Under the pieces are notes generated by a model, which saw only the letters and a program-made list of their open reading frames with translations, had not been told where the DNA came from and did no database searches. The translations under genes were made by a program, and so were the position numbers. Below, one piece after another: positions 1-8,598 of a stretch of 64,000 nucleotides of DNA. Every line of letters starts with the position of its first letter. Within the stretch, counting starts at the first letter, position 1. The DNA is from Tateyamaria sp947503385 (GTDB taxonomy: Bacteria; Pseudomonadota; Alphaproteobacteria; Rhodobacterales; Rhodobacteraceae): positions 682,001-746,000 of the forward strand of contig NZ_JBNFZM010000001.1 of NCBI RefSeq assembly GCF_051195235.1. The letters are read 5' to 3'.

Positions 1-873
1 GATGGCGCGCTGGTCACCCTGAACGCCGATGTTGCCGCCGGTCGCGTAACGGTCGAGGCGGGGCGGTCAAACTTTTCGCTGGCGACCCTGCCAAAAGAAG
101 ACTTCCCGGTCATGGCGTCGTCGGAATACGCCTCTAACTTCTCTGTGCCCGCACCACAGTTGCGCCGCCTGTTCGACAAGTCGAAATTTGCGATTTCGAC
201 CGAGGAAACGCGCTATTACCTCAACGGTGTCTATATGCACGTGTCCGACGGCGACGATGGAAAGTCGCTGCGCTGTGTGGCAACCGATGGTCACCGTCTG
301 GCGCGTATCGACAGCCCCCTGCCCGAAGGCGCGGCGGATATGCCCGGCGTGATTGTTCCGCGCAAGACTGTGGGCGAGCTGCGCAAGCTGCTGGACGACG
401 ACGAGATGCAGATTGCCGTGAGCGTATCGGAGACCAAGGTGCGGTTCGCCACGCCTGACATCACGCTGACGTCCAAGGTGATCGACGGCACGTTCCCGGA
501 TTACACGCGGGTTATCCCGGTGGGCAACACCCGCAAACTTGAAGTGGACGCGGGCGATTTTGCCAAGGCTGTGGACCGTGTGGCCACCGTCAGTTCGGAA
601 CGGTCCCGTGCGGTCAAGCTGCAACTGGACGAGGACCGGCTGGTGCTGAGCGTGAACGCGCCCGACAGCGGTGCCGCCGAAGAAGAGCTGGCCGTTGCCT
701 ATGGCGATGAGCGGCTGGAGATCGGGTTCAACGCCAAGTACCTGCTGGAAATCGCAAGCCAGGTGGACCGCGAGAACGCGGTGTTCATGTTCAACTCGTC
801 CGGCGATCCGACCCTGATGCGCGAAGGCAACGACCAATCCGCGATCTATGTGGTCATGCCGATGCGCGTTTAA
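1..873 (+). CDS. dnaN: DNA polymerase III beta sliding clamp (3' part)
   Basis: The frame is open from base 1 to the TAA at 871-873, giving about 290 C-terminal residues. The family is usually about 372 residues, so roughly the first 80 lie upstream of the window. The visible part covers the end of clamp domain 1 and domains 2 and 3, and it ends with the typical VMPMRV tail that closes the hydrophobic protein-binding region. The clamp encircles DNA and tethers polymerase III and repair proteins. recF follows 52 bp downstream, and gyrB is close by, as in the conserved dnaA-dnaN-recF-gyrB replication cluster; dnaA may lie just left of the window. Identification is secure. Confidence 0.96.
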   Translation, partial: DGALVTLNADVAAGRVTVEAGRSNFSLATLPKEDFPVMASSEYASNFSVPAPQLRRLFDKSKFAISTEETRYYLNGVYMHVSDGDDGKSLRCVATDGHRLARIDSPLPEGAADMPGVIVPRKTVGELRKLLDDDEMQIAVSVSETKVRFATPDITLTSKVIDGTFPDYTRVIPVGNTRKLEVDAGDFAKAVDRVATVSSERSRAVKLQLDEDRLVLSVNAPDSGAAEEELAVAYGDERLEIGFNAKYLLEIASQVDRENAVFMFNSSGDPTLMREGNDQSAIYVVMPMRV

Positions 874-925
874 GATTTTTGCCTCCGGCGGTGGTATTTC
901 TGGTCAGAAGAAGTGAGGGGCAGGG

Positions 926-2026
926 GTGACACTGTCCCTTTCTTCTTTGACGCTTTCGCATTTTCGGTCGCACAAGGTGGCGCGCCTGTCGCTGGATGCG
1001 CGGCCCGTAGCGATTTACGGGCCCAACGGGGCGGGCAAGACCAATGTGCTGGAAGCCGTATCGCTGCTGTCCCCCGGTCGGGGATTGCGGCGCGCCTCGG
1101 CCGAAGACATGACGCGGCGGCCCGAGGCCGTGGGCTGGAAGCTGACCGGCGTGCTGCATTCACTGGCCCAGATCCACGAGGTCGAGACGTGGTCCGAAGG
1201 CGGTGCTGCGCGTCAGGTGCGCATTGACGGCAAGGCGGCGGCGCAGACCGCGCTGGGGCGGATCGCGCGGGTGTTGTGGCTGATCCCGTCCATGGACCGG
1301 CTCTGGATCGAGGGGGCCGAGGGGCGGCGGCGGTTTCTGGACCGCATGACGCTGAGCTTTTTGCCCGATCATGCGCAATTGTCGCTCGACTATGACAAAG
1401 CAATGCGGGAACGGAACCGGCTGCTCAAGGATATGGTGCGGGACGGACATTGGTACGCTGCACTGGAAAAGCGGATGGCAGAGACGGGCGTGGCGATCCA
1501 TCGGAACCGGTTGCAGGCGCTCAGTGACCTCGCCGAGGCGCAAACCGGGGCACAGACTGCCTTTCCGGCGGCGGAACTGACATTGCTCCCCGGTGAGTTG
1601 GGAATGCCAGACACGGTGGAGGATGCGGCACGGGCCTTGGCCGACGGGCGCGCGCGCGATCTGGCGGCGGGGCGTACGCTGATGGGGCCGCATAGGGCGG
1701 ATCTATATGCGGTCTATGCGGCCAAGGGCGTGCCCGCCAAAGATTGTTCGACCGGTGAGCAGAAGGCGCTGTTAGTATCATTGATCCTTGCCAATGCGCG
1801 GGCACTGGCGCGCGATTTTGGCGCGCCGCCGCTGTTACTGCTGGACGAGGTGGCCGCACATCTGGATGCGGATCGGCGTGCGGCTTTGTATGATGAGATT
1901 TGCGCGCTGGGGGCACAGGCATGGATGACGGGAACCGGACCTGAATTGTTCGATACGCTGGGGGACCGGGCGCAATACCTGCATGTGACGGAAACAGACG
2001 GGGTCAGTACGGCGGTGCAGGCATGA
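926..2026 (+). CDS. recF: DNA replication and repair ATPase RecF
   Basis: A 366-residue SMC-like ATPase that helps load RecA at single-strand gaps and stalled forks. It shows Walker A (GPNGAGKT, residues 32-39), an ABC-type signature around STGEQKALL and Walker B LLLLDEVAAHLD near residue 310. The start is a GTG at 926 preceded by the G-rich stretch AGGGGCAGGG; starting here keeps the conserved N-terminal strand before the P-loop. The stop overlaps the next start (ATGA at 2023-2026), so the LysE-type gene is probably co-transcribed and translationally coupled. Position after dnaN is the usual one. Confidence 0.95.
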   Translation: MTLSLSSLTLSHFRSHKVARLSLDARPVAIYGPNGAGKTNVLEAVSLLSPGRGLRRASAEDMTRRPEAVGWKLTGVLHSLAQIHEVETWSEGGAARQVRIDGKAAAQTALGRIARVLWLIPSMDRLWIEGAEGRRRFLDRMTLSFLPDHAQLSLDYDKAMRERNRLLKDMVRDGHWYAALEKRMAETGVAIHRNRLQALSDLAEAQTGAQTAFPAAELTLLPGELGMPDTVEDAARALADGRARDLAAGRTLMGPHRADLYAVYAAKGVPAKDCSTGEQKALLVSLILANARALARDFGAPPLLLLDEVAAHLDADRRAALYDEICALGAQAWMTGTGPELFDTLGDRAQYLHVTETDGVSTAVQA

Positions 2027-2643
2027 CCCTGTCGCCCTTTGACGTCGCGCTGTATGCGGGTGCGCTGGCGGTGCTGTTTCTGACACCCGGACCGGTTTGG
2101 GTGGGTCTGATTGCACGCAGCCTGTCGGGCGGATTTCACGCGGCGTGGCCTTTGGCGCTGGGTGTTGTGATCGGGGACGTGCTGTGGTCGCTGCTCGCGA
2201 TCTTTGGCATCACGTGGATCCTGTCGCTGTATGGTGACATTCTGGAGGTGCTGAAATGGGTCGCGGCAGGTGTGTTCATCCTGATGGGTGCGGCCGTGAT
2301 CCGCAACGCGGACAAGACCATCGGTGCCGACAGCAGTCTGACCCGGCCCGGCATGTGGGCAGGGTTTGTGGCGGGGCTGGCCGTGATCCTCGGCAATCCA
2401 AAGGCGATCCTGTTCTATATGGGGATGCTGCCGGGGTTCTTTGACCTGACCCGGCTGACCGCCTGGGATGTGGGAGCGATTGTCGGGCTGTCGGCGCTGA
2501 TCCCGCTGGTGGGCAATCTGGGTATGGCAGTGTTCATAGACCGGGCGCGGCGGTTGGTGTCGTCGCCGACAGCGCTGCGCCGGATGAACCTGAGTGCGGG
2601 TGTCTTGCTGATCCTTGTGGGCCTTGTGATCCCGTTTACCTGA
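2023..2643 (+). CDS. LysE/RhtB family amino acid exporter
   Basis: A 206-residue very hydrophobic protein with about six predicted membrane segments and the family's early glycine/proline motif (FLTPGPVWVGL, about residues 19-29). LysE/RhtB members export amino acids or small metabolites across the inner membrane; the substrate cannot be read from sequence. It overlaps recF by 4 bp, and its 3' end overlaps the convergent TetR gene by 8 bp. A role in replication is unlikely; it appears to ride on the recF transcript. Confidence 0.85.
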   Translation: MTLSPFDVALYAGALAVLFLTPGPVWVGLIARSLSGGFHAAWPLALGVVIGDVLWSLLAIFGITWILSLYGDILEVLKWVAAGVFILMGAAVIRNADKTIGADSSLTRPGMWAGFVAGLAVILGNPKAILFYMGMLPGFFDLTRLTAWDVGAIVGLSALIPLVGNLGMAVFIDRARRLVSSPTALRRMNLSAGVLLILVGLVIPFT

Positions 2644-3211
2644 GCCACGCGCGCAAGTAAGGCTCCAGCCGTTCTTCTACACTGACAGAACTGTGCAGGG
2701 CGCAGAAGGCGAGCGAAATCGCTTGGATCAGAAAGGCGCCGATACCTTCGGCCAGCAATTCGGGCGGAATGTCATCGCGGACCGGCAGGTCGGGATGGGT
2801 CACCCATTGCAGGGACAGGCGGAACTGCTGCTCAAACGCTAGGGCGATGGGGCCAATCTCGGTGATGGCGGCGGCCCCACTGTGGCGGATCACAACATCA
2901 AAAACATAGCGTTCAGACGTGGCAAACGCGATCAGCGGCGCAAGCGCTGTGACCATTTCGGCGGCTGTGCGTGGCTGGGGACCTGCGGCGATGTCGTCCA
3001 GAATTTCGCGAAGCTGCGCACCCAACAGCTGATCCATCAGCGCGTCCTTGTCGCGGAAATGGGCAAAGAATGTGCCCTTGGCCACGCCCGCACGTTGGAC
3101 GACCTCTTCGACGCGCAACGCCTCGTAACCGGATTCAGCGACAACAGCCTTGGCTGCGTCAATCAGCTTGGCGCGGGTTTTGAGGGTACGGGCCTGGACA
3201 GGTTTGTTCAT
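2636..3211 (-). CDS. TetR family transcriptional repressor
   Basis: A 191-residue protein with an N-terminal TetR helix-turn-helix (about residues 32-56, VEEVVQRAGVAKGTFFAHF) and a divergent all-helical C-terminal ligand domain. It faces the flavodoxin-like reductase gene at 3320 across a 108-bp gap that holds three near-identical palindromes (TGACC-N2-GGTCA). The simplest reading is that it represses itself and the reductase and is released by a small ligand such as a quinone or electrophile. Ligand and regulation are inference; family membership is clear. Confidence 0.9.
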   Translation of the reverse strand: MNKPVQARTLKTRAKLIDAAKAVVAESGYEALRVEEVVQRAGVAKGTFFAHFRDKDALMDQLLGAQLREILDDIAAGPQPRTAAEMVTALAPLIAFATSERYVFDVVIRHSGAAAITEIGPIALAFEQQFRLSLQWVTHPDLPVRDDIPPELLAEGIGAFLIQAISLAFCALHSSVSVEERLEPYLRAWLR

Positions 3212-3232
3212 GGGTCAGGTTTGTCAGAAAAA

Positions 3233-3246
3233 TTGACCGAGGTCAA
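3233..3246. promoter_or_regulatory. Operator 1, TetR-type palindrome
   Basis: TTGACCGAGGTCAA is a perfect 14-bp inverted repeat with a 2-bp centre. It sits 22 bp upstream of the TetR start codon, where it could cover that gene's promoter or leader. It shares the TGACC/GGTCA half sites with two further copies to the right. Confidence 0.75.
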
Positions 3247-3254
3247 ATTTTTTA

Positions 3255-3268
3255 TTGACCATGGTCAT
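3255..3268. promoter_or_regulatory. Operator 2, TetR-type palindrome
   Basis: TTGACCATGGTCAT matches the same half sites with a 2-bp AT centre. Its centre is 22 bp from that of operator 1, about two helical turns. The left half TTGACC also reads as a -35 element for the reductase promoter. Confidence 0.78.
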
Positions 3269-3284
3269 TTTTAAGGTCTATTAA
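3255..3284 (+). promoter_or_regulatory. Putative promoter of the reductase gene
   Basis: TTGACC at 3255-3260 and TATTAA at 3279-3284 are separated by 18 bp. The -35 box is part of operator 2 and operator 3 begins 2 bp after the -10, an arrangement suited to repression by occlusion. No start site mapping is available. Confidence 0.5.
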
Positions 3285-3285
3285 A

Positions 3286-3299
3286 CTGACCATGGTCAA
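3286..3299. promoter_or_regulatory. Operator 3, TetR-type palindrome
   Basis: CTGACCATGGTCAA is the third copy. Its centre is 31 bp from that of operator 2, about three helical turns, so the three sites face the same side of DNA. It lies just after the putative -10 element, 20 bp before the reductase start codon. Confidence 0.78.
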
Positions 3300-3319
3300 T
3301 TTTAGATTCGGAGCCTCAC

Positions 3320-3913
3320 ATGACCCCCAAACGCATCACCGTCCTTGACGGACATCCCGGCGCAAATTCCCTGTCGCGCCTGTTCACCGACACCTATGCC
3401 CAGGCGGCGCAGGACGCGGGCCACCACGTCCGCGTTGTCCGCCTGTCTGATCTGGAGTTCGATATGGATTTCGGCGACGGCGGCTATACCAACTGGAAGC
3501 CGTTGGAGCCGCAGATCGAAGCGGTCCTGAAGGACCTCGAATGGGCGGATCACGTGGTGATGGCCGCGCCAATCTGGTGGGGCGGACTGCCTGCCAAGCT
3601 CAAGGGATTGATCGACCGGATCCTGTTGCCCGGGCGTGCCTATGACACGCGCAACCTGAACAAACTGGGAATGCCGTCACCCATGCTGACGGGCAAAACC
3701 GGGCGTATTATCCTGACCTCGGACAGCCCGCGCTGGTTCATGCGGCTGGCCTATGGCAGCGCAATCCTGCGGCAATTGACGGGCCAGGTCTTTGGCTTTG
3801 TCGGGATCAAGCCGACGCGGTTCACCTACTTTGCCGGGGCCAGCCACCCCAAGCCGGGCCTCATCGACCGATGGACCGCTCAGGTGCAAAAAATCGGTGC
3901 GCAGGCTGTATGA
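3320..3913 (+). CDS. Flavodoxin-fold NAD(P)H-dependent oxidoreductase
   Basis: A 197-residue protein of the NQO/MdaB-like flavodoxin_2 family, which carries FMN or FAD and reduces quinones or related electrophiles by two electrons. The N-terminal strand-loop (ITVLDGHPGANSLS) and the flavin-facing motif APIWWGGLPAKLKGLIDR (about residues 83-100) are typical. It stands alone between a divergent tetR and gyrB, and is probably controlled by the three operators upstream, suggesting induction by a toxic compound. The actual substrate is unknown. Confidence 0.85.
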   Translation: MTPKRITVLDGHPGANSLSRLFTDTYAQAAQDAGHHVRVVRLSDLEFDMDFGDGGYTNWKPLEPQIEAVLKDLEWADHVVMAAPIWWGGLPAKLKGLIDRILLPGRAYDTRNLNKLGMPSPMLTGKTGRIILTSDSPRWFMRLAYGSAILRQLTGQVFGFVGIKPTRFTYFAGASHPKPGLIDRWTAQVQKIGAQAV

Positions 3914-3920
3914 CCGACCC

Positions 3921-3955
3921 GGCGCGGCAGTTGGGGTAACCCCTTTGGCCGCGCC
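3921..3955 (+). terminator. Nested GC hairpin without U-tract
   Basis: GGCGCGGC (3921-3928) pairs with GCCGCGCC (3948-3955), and an inner GGGG-TAA-CCCC hairpin fills the loop. It follows the reductase stop codon by 8 bp but is not followed by a run of T. It could stabilise the 3' end or act with Rho; a true intrinsic terminator is doubtful. Confidence 0.4.
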
Positions 3956-3976
3956 ACAAAATCTTGTGTCAGTTGC

Positions 3977-4005
3977 GTGACATTCCCCCCAAAAAACCGT
4001 ATATT
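3977..4005 (+). promoter_or_regulatory. Putative sigma-70 promoter of gyrB
   Basis: GTGACA (3977-3982) and TATATT (4000-4005) are 17 bp apart, ending 27 bp before the gyrB ATG. Spacing and match are good for a housekeeping promoter. Confidence 0.55.
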
Positions 4006-4032
4006 TGGGCCAAGAATACAAAGGGCCCATTT

Positions 4033-6450
4033 ATGGCAGATAACGAGCAAACGCCCGAAGACTACGGCGCGGATTCCATCAAGGTTCTCAAGGGCTTGGA
4101 GGCAGTGCGCAAGCGTCCGGGCATGTATATCGGCGACACCGACGATGGCAGCGGTCTGCACCATATGGTCTACGAGGTTGTGGACAACGGCATCGACGAG
4201 GCGCTGGCAGGCCATGCGGACGCCGTAACGGTCACGATCCACGACGATTCCTCGGTGTCGGTCAGCGACAACGGGCGCGGCATTCCGGTGGGCATCCACG
4301 AAGAAGAAGGCGTGTCCGCGGCTGAGGTTATCATGACCCAACTGCACGCGGGCGGTAAGTTCGACAGCAACTCTTACAAGGTGTCGGGCGGTCTGCACGG
4401 CGTGGGGGTGTCGGTTGTGAACGCCCTGTCGGTGTGGCTGGAACTGCGCATTTGGCGCGACGGCAAGGAACATGTCGCCCGTTTCGCGCATGGCGACACG
4501 GTGGAGCATCTGAAGGTTGTCGGCGACGCGGACGGCAAGACAGGGACCGAGGTGCGGTTTCTGGCCTCGACCGACACATTCTCCAACCTCGAATACTCGT
4601 TCGAGACGCTTGAAAAGCGGCTGCGTGAACTGGCGTTCCTGAATTCCGGTGTGCGGATCATTCTGGTAGACGAACGGCCTGTCGAACATCTGCGGTCCGA
4701 ACTGTTCTATGAAGGTGGCGTGCGTGAGTTTGTGAAGTATCTCGACCGCTCTAAATCCTCTGTCATGCCCGAGCCGATTTTCATCCAAGGCGAAAAGGAC
4801 GACATCGGAGTCGAGGTCGCGATGTGGTGGAATGACAGCTACCACGAGAATGTCCTGCCGTTCACCAACAACATCCCGCAGCGCGACGGCGGCACCCACA
4901 TGGCGGGCTTTCGCGGGGCGTTGACGCGGACGATCAACAACTATGCACAGACGTCCGGCATCGCAAAACGGGAAAAGGTTAACTTTACCGGTGACGATGC
5001 GCGTGAGGGTCTGACCTGCGTGCTGTCGGTCAAAGTGCCGGACCCAAAGTTCAGTTCGCAGACCAAGGACAAACTTGTGTCCTCCGAAGTGCGCCCCGCC
5101 GTCGAAGGTCTGGTCAACGAGAAACTGGCCGAGTGGTTCGAGGAGAACCCGAACGAGGCCAAGATCATCGTCGGCAAGATCATCGAGGCGGCGATGGCGC
5201 GCGAGGCGGCGCGCAAGGCGCGCGAACTGACGCGCCGCAAGAATCCGATGGACATGAATTTCCTCAGTTCCAAGCTGAAGGATTGTTCGGACAAGAACCC
5301 CGCAAACACCGAGATTTTCCTTGTGGAGGGTGACAGCGCTGGCGGCTCTGCCCAGACCGGGCGCGACCGGAAAACACAAGCCATCCTGCCGCTGAAGGGC
5401 AAGATCCTGAACGTGGAGCGCGCCCGTTTTGACCGGATGCTCAGCTCTCAGGAAATCGGCAACATGGTCATGGCGCTTGGCACCGGGATCGGTCGGGACG
5501 AATTCGACATCTCCAAACTGCGCTACCACAAGATCGTCATCATGACGGATGCCGACGTCGACGGCGCGCACATCCGCACGCTGCTGCTTACGTTCTTCTA
5601 TCGCCAGATGCCCGAACTGATCGAAGGCGGCTACCTCTACATCGCGCAGCCCCCGCTCTACAAAGTGGCGCGTGGCAAGTCCGAGGTGTACCTCAAGGAC
5701 GAGGCCGAGATGCAGGATTACCTGATCCAGCAGGGCATCGAAGGGGCGATGCTGCGTCAGGGCAACGGCGAAGAGATCATCGGTCAGGATCTTGTCCGCG
5801 TGGTGGACGAGGCGCGGCAGCTCAAGCGCATCCTTGATGCGTTCCCGACGCATTATCCGCGCCATATCCTTGAACAGGCCGCTATTGCAGGCGCGTTTGT
5901 GCCCGGTGCGGTGGATGCCGACCTGCAAGGTGTGGCGGATCGCGTGGCCGAACGGCTGAACCTGATCGCGCTGGAATACGAACGCGGCTGGACAGGCCGG
6001 ATCACGCAGGACAAGGGCGTGCGGCTGGCACGCATCCTACGCGGTGTCGAAGAGGTGCGCACGCTGGACGGCCCTATGCTGCGATCCGGCGAGGCGCGGC
6101 GCACAGGGTCATTCACCCAGTCATTGCAAGACGTCTACGGCACGCCTGCCACGCTGGTCCGCAAGGAACGTGTGCAAGCCATCCTTGGGCCGCTCGACCT
6201 GTTGGCCGCGATCCTCGAAGAGGGCGAGCGGGGCCTGAGCCTGCAACGCTACAAGGGTCTGGGCGAGATGAACCCCGACCAGCTGTGGGAAACCACGCTG
6301 GACCCGGACGCGCGCACGCTGTTGCAGGTCAAGGTGGCAGACATGGCCGAGGCCGACGATCTGTTCACCAAGCTGATGGGCGATGTGGTGGAACCACGCC
6401 GCGAGTTCATCCAGCAAAACGCGCTGAGCGTCGAAAACCTGGACTTCTGA
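4033..6450 (+). CDS. gyrB: DNA gyrase subunit B
   Basis: An 805-residue type II topoisomerase ATPase subunit, the usual alphaproteobacterial length. The GHKL ATPase domain has DNGRGIP (79-85) and GGLHGVG (119-125). The Toprim region has EGDSAGGSA from residue 432 and DADVDG from 506, which bind the catalytic magnesium. With GyrA it introduces negative supercoils. The frame extends further upstream, but the ATG at 4033 matches the family N-terminus (MADNEQTPEDYG...) and sits just after the likely promoter. It belongs with dnaN and recF to the replication cluster. The nitroreductase gene begins 4 bp after its stop. Confidence 0.98.
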   Translation: MADNEQTPEDYGADSIKVLKGLEAVRKRPGMYIGDTDDGSGLHHMVYEVVDNGIDEALAGHADAVTVTIHDDSSVSVSDNGRGIPVGIHEEEGVSAAEVIMTQLHAGGKFDSNSYKVSGGLHGVGVSVVNALSVWLELRIWRDGKEHVARFAHGDTVEHLKVVGDADGKTGTEVRFLASTDTFSNLEYSFETLEKRLRELAFLNSGVRIILVDERPVEHLRSELFYEGGVREFVKYLDRSKSSVMPEPIFIQGEKDDIGVEVAMWWNDSYHENVLPFTNNIPQRDGGTHMAGFRGALTRTINNYAQTSGIAKREKVNFTGDDAREGLTCVLSVKVPDPKFSSQTKDKLVSSEVRPAVEGLVNEKLAEWFEENPNEAKIIVGKIIEAAMAREAARKARELTRRKNPMDMNFLSSKLKDCSDKNPANTEIFLVEGDSAGGSAQTGRDRKTQAILPLKGKILNVERARFDRMLSSQEIGNMVMALGTGIGRDEFDISKLRYHKIVIMTDADVDGAHIRTLLLTFFYRQMPELIEGGYLYIAQPPLYKVARGKSEVYLKDEAEMQDYLIQQGIEGAMLRQGNGEEIIGQDLVRVVDEARQLKRILDAFPTHYPRHILEQAAIAGAFVPGAVDADLQGVADRVAERLNLIALEYERGWTGRITQDKGVRLARILRGVEEVRTLDGPMLRSGEARRTGSFTQSLQDVYGTPATLVRKERVQAILGPLDLLAAILEEGERGLSLQRYKGLGEMNPDQLWETTLDPDARTLLQVKVADMAEADDLFTKLMGDVVEPRREFIQQNALSVENLDF

Positions 6451-6454
6451 CGCA

Positions 6455-7123
6455 ATGGCTGACGGACACGACATTCTCAACAGCGCCAAGGTCAGCGACG
6501 AAGAGGCCCTGAAACGGGCCGATGAGTTCCGCGCCGCAATCTCGACCCGGCGCACGGTGCGCGACTACGATCCCGCGCCGGTGCCCCAAGAGGTGATCGA
6601 AGCGTGCATTACCGCCGCCGGCACGGCGCCATCCGGCGCCAACCAGCAGCCCTGGCATTTCGTGGCCGTGCGTGACCCCGAGACCAAGCAGAAAATCCGC
6701 GCGGCGGCAGAAGCAGAAGAGCGGCGCTTTTACGAAGGTGGTGCGGGACAGGACTGGCTTGATGCGCTTGCACCCATCGGGACCGATGCGGACAAGCCGC
6801 ACCTAGAGGACGCCGCGTGGCTGATCGTCGTCTTTGCCCAGCGTTGGGGCACCAAGGAAGACGGCAGCAAGCAAAAGCACTACTACGTGCCCGAAAGCGT
6901 GGGGATCGCGACGGGCATGTTGCTGACCGCGCTGCATATGTCGGGTCTCGTGACGTTGACGCACACGCCAAACCCCATGGGGTTCCTGCGCGACCTTCTG
7001 GGGCGGCCCGACAATGAAAAGGCGACAATGATCATCGCCGCAGGTCACCCGGCGCAGGACGCGACTGTGCCCAAAATGGCCAAGATCAAGAAACCGCTGG
7101 CAGACATTCTGACCATTCGCTGA
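6455..7123 (+). CDS. Nitroreductase family protein
   Basis: A 222-residue FMN-dependent oxidoreductase. STRRTVRDYDPAPVP and APSGANQQPWHF (about residues 29-70) are the FMN-binding signatures of the family, and VGIATGMLLTALHMSGL forms the core dimer helix. Such enzymes use NAD(P)H to reduce nitro compounds, quinones or iodinated substrates; the roughly 25-residue N-terminal extension and lack of pathway context leave the substrate open. It starts 4 bp after gyrB and abuts the extensin-like gene, so read-through from gyrB is likely. Confidence 0.88.
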   Translation: MADGHDILNSAKVSDEEALKRADEFRAAISTRRTVRDYDPAPVPQEVIEACITAAGTAPSGANQQPWHFVAVRDPETKQKIRAAAEAEERRFYEGGAGQDWLDALAPIGTDADKPHLEDAAWLIVVFAQRWGTKEDGSKQKHYYVPESVGIATGMLLTALHMSGLVTLTHTPNPMGFLRDLLGRPDNEKATMIIAAGHPAQDATVPKMAKIKKPLADILTIR

Positions 7124-7837
7124 ATGCGCCTGATTTCGGTCCTTTATGCACTGCTGACGTTGATGCTGATGGGGGGCGCAGGGCTTGTCCTGCTTCTGTT
7201 TGTGCCCAACACGCCGTTGCCGCCTGCATGGAATCCAACCCTGTCGCTCGACGTGACCGACCCGGTGACGCCCATGACCCGCATCAAACTCCAGCGTGCT
7301 TTGGCGGATGGCGCGTCATGCAAGGCCGCGTTGACCACCGGGGCCACGTTTCAGCCAATGGCAGACCTTGTCACCGCACCGCAATGCGGGATCGCGGACC
7401 GCGTGCGCCTGACCGCAATAGGGGCGGCCCGACTGCGCCCGGTCGAAACCCGGTGCCAGACCGCGTTGCGCACCGCCATGTGGCACCACCACGGGATCAC
7501 ACCCGCCGCACGCCGCCATTTTGCCCAAGGCGTGTCTGCGATCCACCACGCCTCCAGCTACAATTGCCGCGAAATGCGGACGACAGCTGGCGGCACAGGC
7601 CGGATGAGCACACATGCCACGGCGGACGCCATCGACATATCGGGCGTGACGCTGGCCGATGGGCGCAAGCTGTCGCTGCTGGACGGCTGGCCTGCGGCGG
7701 ATAACCGTGGCGCGTTTTTCCGCGATCTGCGCGACAGCGCCTGCATGTGGTTCCGGCTGTCCCTTGGCCCCGACTACAACCGCCTGCACGCAGACCACTT
7801 TCACCTGCAACATACCGGCTGGGGCCTCTGCCGCTAA
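7124..7837 (+). CDS. Extensin-like family protein
   Basis: A 237-residue protein with a hydrophobic N-terminal segment (residues 4-27) that should anchor or export it, followed by the conserved extensin-like C-terminal domain found widely in alphaproteobacteria. It carries several cysteines and the motifs HATADAIDISG and LHADHFHLQ near the C-terminus, which resemble the metal-binding pattern of D,D-peptidase/LAS-type folds. A periplasmic peptidoglycan role is plausible but unproven. Its ATG directly follows the nitroreductase stop codon. Confidence 0.8.
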   Translation: MRLISVLYALLTLMLMGGAGLVLLLFVPNTPLPPAWNPTLSLDVTDPVTPMTRIKLQRALADGASCKAALTTGATFQPMADLVTAPQCGIADRVRLTAIGAARLRPVETRCQTALRTAMWHHHGITPAARRHFAQGVSAIHHASSYNCREMRTTAGGTGRMSTHATADAIDISGVTLADGRKLSLLDGWPAADNRGAFFRDLRDSACMWFRLSLGPDYNRLHADHFHLQHTGWGLCR

Positions 7838-7920
7838 GCCGCGTCATTTCCCAAACACCGCCATAATTTCGCCCTGCTCGGACAGCACCTTGCCCGCAAA
7901 AGTAGCAAGGACACACGTTC

Positions 7921-8478
7921 ATGGGACAGGACGTATTTGCAGAACGGCTTGCCCGGCTCGGGGCCGAACACGGCCAGCGCGCCGAGTTGCAGACGCAAAA
8001 AGCGCAGGCGGCGCGGGGCACGCGCCCGGAGTGGGTCACGAACCTTGGCTATCCGGCATCCATTGTCGGGGCCTGTTTCCTTGGGCTTTTGGCCGTGGTC
8101 CTTGCGCGTTACTGCATGTTCCACATCAACGGCGCGCCCGATCCCGGTGCCGATGCTGACCTAACCATGATCATCGACGGCGCGTTGGCTTTTGGCATCG
8201 CCTTTGTGCTGCGCATGGCCTTTTACATGAGCGACAAGGTACACCTTGCCGCCAAGACTGTGGGCATCTGGATTGCGCTGACCTGTATGCACAATCTCGT
8301 CCACGATTATCCCGACCTTTGGGCGGCGGCATTTTCGGAAGATTGGGTCGAACGGACAACTGAAATGACCGAACCCCGGTCGTTCTATTTCCGCGGCTAC
8401 AGCTTTGAATTCAGCGGTGCGATAGCGGCGGAACCCGCTGCAACAGACAAGCCCGAGATCAAGATCAACCGCTTCTGA
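7921..8478 (+). CDS. Membrane protein of unknown function
   Basis: A 185-residue protein with three predicted membrane helices (about 45-65, 85-103 and 109-125), a charged, glutamine/alanine-rich N-terminal stretch that may form a short coiled coil, and a hydrophilic C-terminal tail of some 55 residues. No family recognised. It starts 83 bp after the extensin-like gene and runs in the same direction as gyrB. Codon use resembles its neighbours, so it looks resident rather than recently acquired. Confidence 0.7.
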   Translation: MGQDVFAERLARLGAEHGQRAELQTQKAQAARGTRPEWVTNLGYPASIVGACFLGLLAVVLARYCMFHINGAPDPGADADLTMIIDGALAFGIAFVLRMAFYMSDKVHLAAKTVGIWIALTCMHNLVHDYPDLWAAAFSEDWVERTTEMTEPRSFYFRGYSFEFSGAIAAEPAATDKPEIKINRF

Positions 8479-8598
8479 CGTCGGGATCCCGCCTACGGGG
8501 AATTTCCGAATATTTTTTCCTTTGTTCCGGCTGGCTTGCTGAATTAACCTTTGCGCCAAGGTCAGAGCCATGGCCAAGTCCAACAAAAGGGAAATTCA

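Noticed and set aside
3880..5928. 682-residue open frame on the minus strand opposite gyrB
   Set aside because: It mirrors gyrB codon bias in GC-rich DNA (histidine-, arginine- and valine-rich, no known motif). gyrB is certain on the other strand.
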